Shown: one piece after another, positions 58,282 through 64,000 of the stretch
Layout of the letters: every line of letters begins with the position of its first letter
Numbering within the stretch: position 1 is the first letter of the stretch
NCBI GenBank assembly: GCA_032719365.1
Contig: CM064862.1
Span: forward strand, 86,602,503 to 86,666,502
Length of the DNA stretch: 64,000 nucleotides
Direction: 5' to 3'
Source of the DNA: Prinsepia uniflora
Taxonomy: Eukaryota; Streptophyta; Magnoliopsida; Rosales; Rosaceae
Notes under the pieces: generated by a model
Told to the model about the DNA's origin: nothing
The model's input: the letters and a program-made list of their open reading frames with translations, nothing else
Databases searched by the model: none
Position numbers and translations under genes: made by a program

Positions 58282-59994
58282 TAACAGGACCCGTCCTTAA
58301 TTTCCTTGAAAATCCGACCAGTCCTGTTCTCATCTGATAACTCTTGTTAGATAAGGGATATCACCAATTTTATGCATGTCTATATTATATTAGATTATCC
58401 AACTTAAACCTACCCTTGAGGGGTTACCGCCCACATCATACCCACTTACCCCAACAAGTAGTGAAATCTACCTTTTTACATTGTCGAGCATTAACCTTAT
58501 TGTTATTATCCATTACACCATTACAAACAACAACGTTAATAATGAATTTTAATATATTTTGTATGTACTATATTAGTAACTTTATAAACAAATTCCCTTT
58601 CGTCGTCATTTATCATTGAAATCCACTAAATATCCAAATTAAATTTATAATCTAATTATTGTAATAAAAATCGTATAACCATGAATAAGATGAACCTACA
58701 TAATGGCTTGAAATTGGGAAAAGTCGATTTTACATATATGTAACCCAAATTTATTTTCCAAATTATCCACAACATCGATGTTCCTAGAATTACCTTGTTA
58801 ACTACTAAGATTTAGACTAAAACCATAACTAAATTCACAATAATTTACCTCGATACCTTTCATTCATTATATTTCATTGTTTAGATGTCCACATTATCCA
58901 TATTAACTTTAGGGTTCAAGTCCCAAATTGGGTGATAATAAACATAAATTTAAATATACACATATACCTTCAATCAACAAAAACTGTCCTAACAATGTCC
59001 ATTTACCTTGAAACTCATACCCTTAGATTCATATCGAAGAGCACTATAAAATTCCTATTGAACACATCCTCAGACAAGGCCGGACGCGTCGTCGACAGTC
59101 TCTACGTAAAGGTTGTCTTCATCCTCCAAACGAGTCTAGTTTCCGGTCGGCCGACCCACAACCACGACCCAGCCGTATCTCCATCATCTCTCAACCTTTT
59201 TCGATGATCTAAACACCAAAATTCATCTAGTTAGACCCAAAAGAAGATCTATGGTGTTTAAAGGAAGAAAACTTGACTGGCCTATCTTCAAATATTTCAT
59301 CCATGGTTCAAAGACTCTCCCTGCAACTTCCTCACATTCAAACCCTTGTTTTCATGTCTCAAAACGACTGTAAGACCTCCAGAAAAACACTATAATATGT
59401 GTTTCCAAGATTTTGGCCCAAAACTAGAAAACCCTAATTTGGAACACAAGGGTTCCTTGGGTTTCCTTACTGTCTTCTTCTCCTTCTTCATTGATTTTGA
59501 TCATATTCTCTTCTAACTCTCCCTTTCTTCCTTCCTTACTCCATTTTCTTCTCGTTCTCCTCTTTCTATGTTTTCTCATTCTCTCACGGATGGCTGTTTG
59601 GTGGTTTTCCACCATTTCAACTACCACCCACTGATTGCCTTCAATACAAACACATACCCATTTTATATGTTGGCTAGGTTGGTGGTAGAAAATTAAGGAA
59701 GAATAGAGAAAATTCTAGAATAGTCTGTGCCCCTCTAGTAAAATTACCAAACTATCCTTGGTGGTAAAATGACTGAAATGTCCCTAGTCATTCTTAACCC
59801 ATAACGAACCTATTCGACCCTTGTTTTCAGTATATTGCATGTCTATGGATTCAGAATTTTGAAACATTCACCACGGTCCTCACGATATGTCCACAAAGTG
59901 TGCCAGTAAAAAAAAATCAACATTTGCCCCTACAGAGCAAAATCGTCATTTTCACTTCATTTTTCCAAGTTTTTTTTTTCAAATTTCCATTACA
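58282..59994 (-). mobile_element. Minus solo LTR, target duplication AGGTT
   Basis: The plus strand begins TAACAGGACCCGTCC and ends TTTCCATTACA. AGGTT occurs at 58277-58281 and 59995-59999. The LTR is 1,713 bp and diverged: it keeps the U5-side block and the T/G-protein-free 5' block (TCAACATTTGCCCC, AAAATCGTCATTTT) but has no clear inverted-repeat cassette. Small frames inside show no known product. Confidence 0.88.
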
Positions 59995-60942
59995 AGGTTA
60001 ATGCTAACTTTGACAATATTATTAGGGTTTAGATGTTCAATTTTACTTTTTCAAAATTTTGAGGATTAAGTATGGAATTATAAATGTTCATATGAACTCT
60101 AGTGCTTCAAAATTTCTTCAATCCGTAATATCAAATACTATAGTTCATATTTACCTTATAATTCCAAAATCAAACCTCAAATTTTTGAAATAAAATTGAA
60201 CCGAAAAACTCTAATCCCATATATTATGACAAATCACATACCTTACCATAGAAAACCCAAACTCAAAATGGAAAATTCAAAATTTTTTCTCCAATCCTTA
60301 ATATCATATGTTAGAGTTCATATGAAACTTGTAATTCCAAAATCCCAACTCGAATTTTGAAGAAAATAAATTGAACTTCGAAAACTCAATCTTGTATGTT
60401 GAAAGTTCATATCCACCTTAACATCAAACAAATCAAACTCAAAAAAGGAGAAATCTCAAAACAATTTCTCCAAACATGTAATAGTGAACGTTAAACTTCA
60501 TACAAACCTTATAATTCCAAACTCAAACCATGAAATTTTGAAGGAAAAAAAAAATTAAACTTTCGAACCCTAATCTAACTTTGTGAAAGTTCGCATTAAC
60601 CTTACATAGAAAAATCAAACTCAAAATAAAAAAATTTCAAAATTCTATATCTAGTCCAAAATATCAAATACTAACGTTGATCCGAATCTTATAATTCCAA
60701 AAATCCAAACTCGAAATCTTGAAGAAAAAGAATTAAATTTTAAAACCCTAATCTCATATGTTGAGAGTTCGCATCATCCTTACTATAAAAAAACTAAACC
60801 CAAAATTAAGAAAATTAAGAATCTTTCTCCAACCCGTAATATTAGAAGCTATAGTTCGCATTAACTTTATAATTCCAAACTAAAACCTCAAAATTTTCAA
60901 AAAGTAAAATTGAACTTCAAATCCCTAATCTCATATTGTAAT
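59995..60942 (-). repeat. Right arm of the opposed repeats
   Basis: The array resumes for about 100 bp in the plus orientation, then near 60100 turns to the opposite orientation. Complementary words CTAATCTCATAT, TTCTCCAA and CCTTACATAGAAAA recur at about 180 bp (near 60213, 60396, 60570, 60750 and 60927). A minus LTR cuts the arm at 60943. With the solo LTR removed, the two arms could fold back on each other. Confidence 0.78.
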
Positions 60943-62435
60943 TGACAGGACCCATCCCAATCCCCCCCGGGATTAACGCGGGATGACCCTGCTCCCGTCT
61001 GACACGAAGTGTCAGACAAGGGATATTTCCGACCTTTGCCCTCTCAGGCTATCAGAGTACGCCAGGATCCGGAGGAGGTATGTGATATCTCGGTCTCTGC
61101 TACAATCCACATCCGCCGTCAACCTGAAGGGCAGTCAAAACATTAAAAGTTGTGAGTGGACAAAACAACCAGTTTATAAAAACATTTCATAAGAAGATAT
61201 TTGTACCCTTCACTAAAAAGCATGCATGCATTCGAAAACTGTTTATTCGAAAGAACCATAACTAGGAACTAAGCCCAAAATTATAATGAAATAATCATAA
61301 AGAATCAACCGTAAGCCCAAAATTATAATGAAATAATCATAAAGAATCAACCGTAGGGGCCACCACCCAAATCCATGTGGGACTCAGCCCAAAACCATAA
61401 TGAAACCACGTACACGGGCCACTGCCCAAAACCTGTGCATATCACATAGCATATCTCATATCATATATCATATATACATATAATTCACACAACCAATCCT
61501 GTCATGGTTTCCAAAACTACGCGCGTGTTACCCGGGGTCTCAAACCCAAGTCTCTCAGAGACCAAGGTTAATGTTCGTAGACCAATGACCCGTCCTGAGG
61601 TTACGATCCATGCCTTCTTGAGAGTAAGGAACCCAACTGGGGGGCGACTCCACTCAGTCGGTGCTCCGTGACTACTCTGGGGTCCACCCAGGCCAACGAC
61701 CCTCCCCGGAGGAGATAATAGAAGTAAAGGAAGGTATATGAACATATATATACATAACATAAACATTCATGCCCGGTTCCCCTGAACCTTCATGATCCAT
61801 AATATCCATTCCATTCATATACATATAGATAACATCATCCATGCCCGGGTTCCCATAAACCGTCATGTACCACAATAACATAACAAGGGTTCATGTTGGT
61901 TCCCATAAACCGTCATGAACCTGGAAATCCATGTAGGGTCCCTGACCCGAAATCATAACAGTAAAGTAACTGGGTCTCGTGCCCGAACATATGACATCAA
62001 CTGGGCATCCTGCCCGATATCTCAGGGCCAGTCACGACTCTGATCTTAGTGATGTGTGCAACCATCCATCTAGGACCGCCCTCAATCCTGGTATGTCGCC
62101 GTGAACGAATCAACAGGCGCGACCACCACAAGATCATGGTGCACTCATTACCTATTGATATCCTGAACCGTCAGCACTCAGAAGTCAAGGCTCCCCAGGC
62201 TGCCCGACCACGAACCGTACATCGTGACCTCACCGGAAGGAACACCTCCCAATTCGGAGGCGAACGTCGTATCGTCTGTCGCCGTGCACATAGCACTAGT
62301 CGCGACCAAGATTTAGACCCGAAGGCCATCAATAGGGTCATATGCCCGAGACAAAACCAAATGGGTTTCATACCCGAGTTTATCCTATTGGAAATCCAAA
62401 TCCTTTTCATTTAGACCATCAAAGAAATACAGACC
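60943..62435 (-). mobile_element. Minus LTR, U5-side half
   Basis: It begins TGACAGGACCCATCCC and has the U5 hairpin GTCTGACAC-GAA-GTGTCAGAC (60997-61017), the acceptor-like CCTGAAGGGCAG (minus CTGCCCTTCAGG) and TTGTGAGTGGAC (61150-61161). A 42-bp direct duplication starting AAGCCCAAAATTATAATG lies near 61270-61353. Hairpin-type words GGGTCCCTGACCC occur in the 61930 region. It is interrupted at 62436 by another minus LTR. Confidence 0.82.
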
Positions 62436-64000
62436 TGACAGGACCCGCCCCGATCCCACGGGGACCACAGGGGACGTGCCCTGCTCCCGTCTGACACCCA
62501 ATAATTCATACCAATTTTAACCTCAAAACATTTAAAAGCATAAATAACCAAATTAAAGTCATACATCAAATCCGAATTAAACGAATGTCAGACAAGGGAT
62601 GAAATCCAAAATTACAAATTTGCAAGCACGACTCTAAAGTAAACCTGCGGGTACACCGCCCAGCAGGGGTTCAGGTACGCAGAAGTAGATCTATGCCTCA
62701 GCCTCTGGTTCCTCCTCTACCTCAGTTTCCCGACCTGGAGGGGTTATCAAAACATTAAGGGTGAGTGGACCGAAACTCAAGTTTATGAAATCATTTGATA
62801 AGTAACACATATAATTTACCCCTCCGTTTTCCAAACATGCGTGCATCATAATTCAAAATCATAAACCGTATAATATGAACCATAAGGCATATAATAAAAC
62901 CATAACCATAATTTTAGCCACTGCACTATACACTCCAATCCCGACATCCCTGATGTCTGACGTCCCTGACGTCCAATAAGGTCACAATCACAAGGCTACG
63001 CGTGCCACTCGGGTCTCAATTTCCGAGTTCTTTCCCCGAACCCCGTTCGGGTACAGCATCCCCGATGCTTAGCGTCATAGACGCTGGACGTTCTAGACGT
63101 CCGTGACCTCTCCGGGGTACCTCATCCGGAGGAGACAATATAATATGGAAGGATCTATACAGTGCAGTAACAAATACATTTTATTGATATCCACACGCAA
63201 ACATATATATACATAGATAGAATCTGAACCAATCATTCAGTTTCATCGGACGGGTCTCAAGCCCAAATACCGTGAAACGTGCCATAACCATATTTTCCAT
63301 ATCATCAAAACCATCATTGTTTTAGCATGTGAATAAGTATAATAAAACCAGAAAACATTTATGCACACAAGGGTTTAAGAAAATGGCCCACTCAAAGTAC
63401 AGTCCTGCCGAAAACCGAACGTATACCCTCGTTCTGGTACGATTACACAACCCCTGTCATATCCAAAGTATTCGTAAAGATCAATACAAACCCCTAACAT
63501 TCAACCATGAAAGCCTAGGTCGAAACCGGCCCGGGAAAGCCGCCCGAACGCGCTTTCCAAGGCAATAAACCTTATTTTGACCAACTTAATGATCTCCGAT
63601 CGACCCGAAACCACCGCCATTGGATCCGGATCGTCGAAACCTAAAGAATGGTGGTGGTCCCACCAGAAACACTGTTCACACGCGCCCCCACGCGCCGGTC
63701 AACGCGGCGGTCAACGCAGGAACAGTTCCTGCTGACGTCATCGCTGACGTCACTGCTGACGTCAGCATGACGTCATGCTGACGTCATCTGACAGCTGTCA
63801 GGTCTGACATGTCAGACTCTGACAGGTGCCACGTGTCAACATCTGATTGGTCCACCACACTGATCTGTCAGACCACGTGTCAGATCTGACATGTGCCACG
63901 TGTCAGCACGGCACTGGTCCACGTCACTGACATGTCAGTGACACATGGCAGTCCCTGACTGGTCCACGTCACTGACATGTCAGTGCTGACTGTGCACTGA
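62436..64000 (-). mobile_element. Minus LTR, cut by the window edge
   Basis: It begins TGACAGGACCCGCCCC. On the minus strand an acidic frame (ETEVEEEPEAEA, stop) lies near 62690-62730 beside an acceptor-like CCTCCAGG. GGGTGAGTGGAC follows at 62759-62770, then the run of eight hairpins seen at 39384-39571 recurs near 62940-63150. The last 300 bp contain TGACGTCA and CTGACATGTCAG arrays. The LTR start lies outside the window. Confidence 0.85.
63733..63786. promoter_or_regulatory. Five TGACGTCA palindromes at 11-12-bp spacing
   Basis: TGACGTCA starts at 63733, 63745, 63757, 63768 and 63779. The octamer is the palindromic TGACG site for bZIP factors (CREB/ATF type in animals, TGA and related factors in plants). 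CTGACAGCTGTCAG and CTGACATGTCAG palindromes follow directly. The array lies in the promoter-side half of a minus LTR. Confidence 0.92.

Overview
This is plant nuclear DNA made almost entirely of transposable elements. The signs are LTRs with TG...CA ends, tRNA-iMet-type and tRNA-Asp-type primer sites, a Ty3/gypsy chromovirus pol, a hAT-like MITE, and long AT-rich repeats. A flowering plant, probably a dicot, is the best inference; the species cannot be named. No intact host gene is visible. The only host-derived coding sequence recognised is a fragment of a Cwf21-domain splicing-factor gene at about 56.5 kb.

The dominant family (called here the GACCCG family) has LTRs that begin TGTAACGACCCG and end GGGTCCTGACA. 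Copies lie on both strands and insert into one another. Exact 5-bp target duplications support four nested solo LTRs (TTGTT, GAGCA, CAGCA, AGGTT) and one complete non-autonomous element (TATAA). Layout: 0.4-9.25 kb, minus-strand LTR pieces broken by three plus-strand LTRs, then a minus-strand non-coding internal region. 9.25-14.6 kb, a plus-strand non-autonomous element (LTR, primer site, non-coding internal region, truncated 3' LTR). 14.6-17.7 kb, a plus solo LTR inside a minus LTR. 17.8-18.5 kb, a 24-bp minisatellite whose units carry hairpins. 18.7-19.7 kb, a broken minus-strand gypsy gag. 19.7-31.1 kb, an AT-rich, tRNA-Asp-primed minus-strand element in an LTR-internal-LTR-internal arrangement with a 1.2-kb triplication. 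31.1-42 kb, a damaged chromovirus with recognisable protease remnant, RT, RNase H, integrase and chromodomain, its 3' LTR split by a minus solo LTR. 42-46.7 kb, an outer LTR holding another solo LTR. 46.7-48.6 kb, a minus-strand segment with a hairpin array. 48.6-54.7 kb, the complete non-autonomous element. 54.7-57.3 kb, minus LTR remnants, an (AC)n tract, a MITE and the Cwf21 fragment. 57.5-60.9 kb, AT-rich repeats of about 160-180 bp in two opposed arms. 60.9-64 kb, two nested minus LTRs, the second cut by the window edge.

The most unusual signal is in the LTRs themselves. Long copies carry a central 0.85-1.2-kb cassette bounded by a 10-12-bp inverted repeat (CTGTGAGTGGAC ... GTCCACTCACAG). 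Its contents differ between copies but are rich in short perfect hairpins whose stems differ while pairing is kept. Other LTR regions hold regularly spaced motif arrays: TTGAC in an exact 10-bp period, and TGACGTCA every 11-12 bp. They also hold a covarying 26-bp palindrome and splice-like signals. Together these suggest structured, promoter-rich LTRs whose small hairpins keep being renewed. That is inference from sequence; no search or alignment was run.
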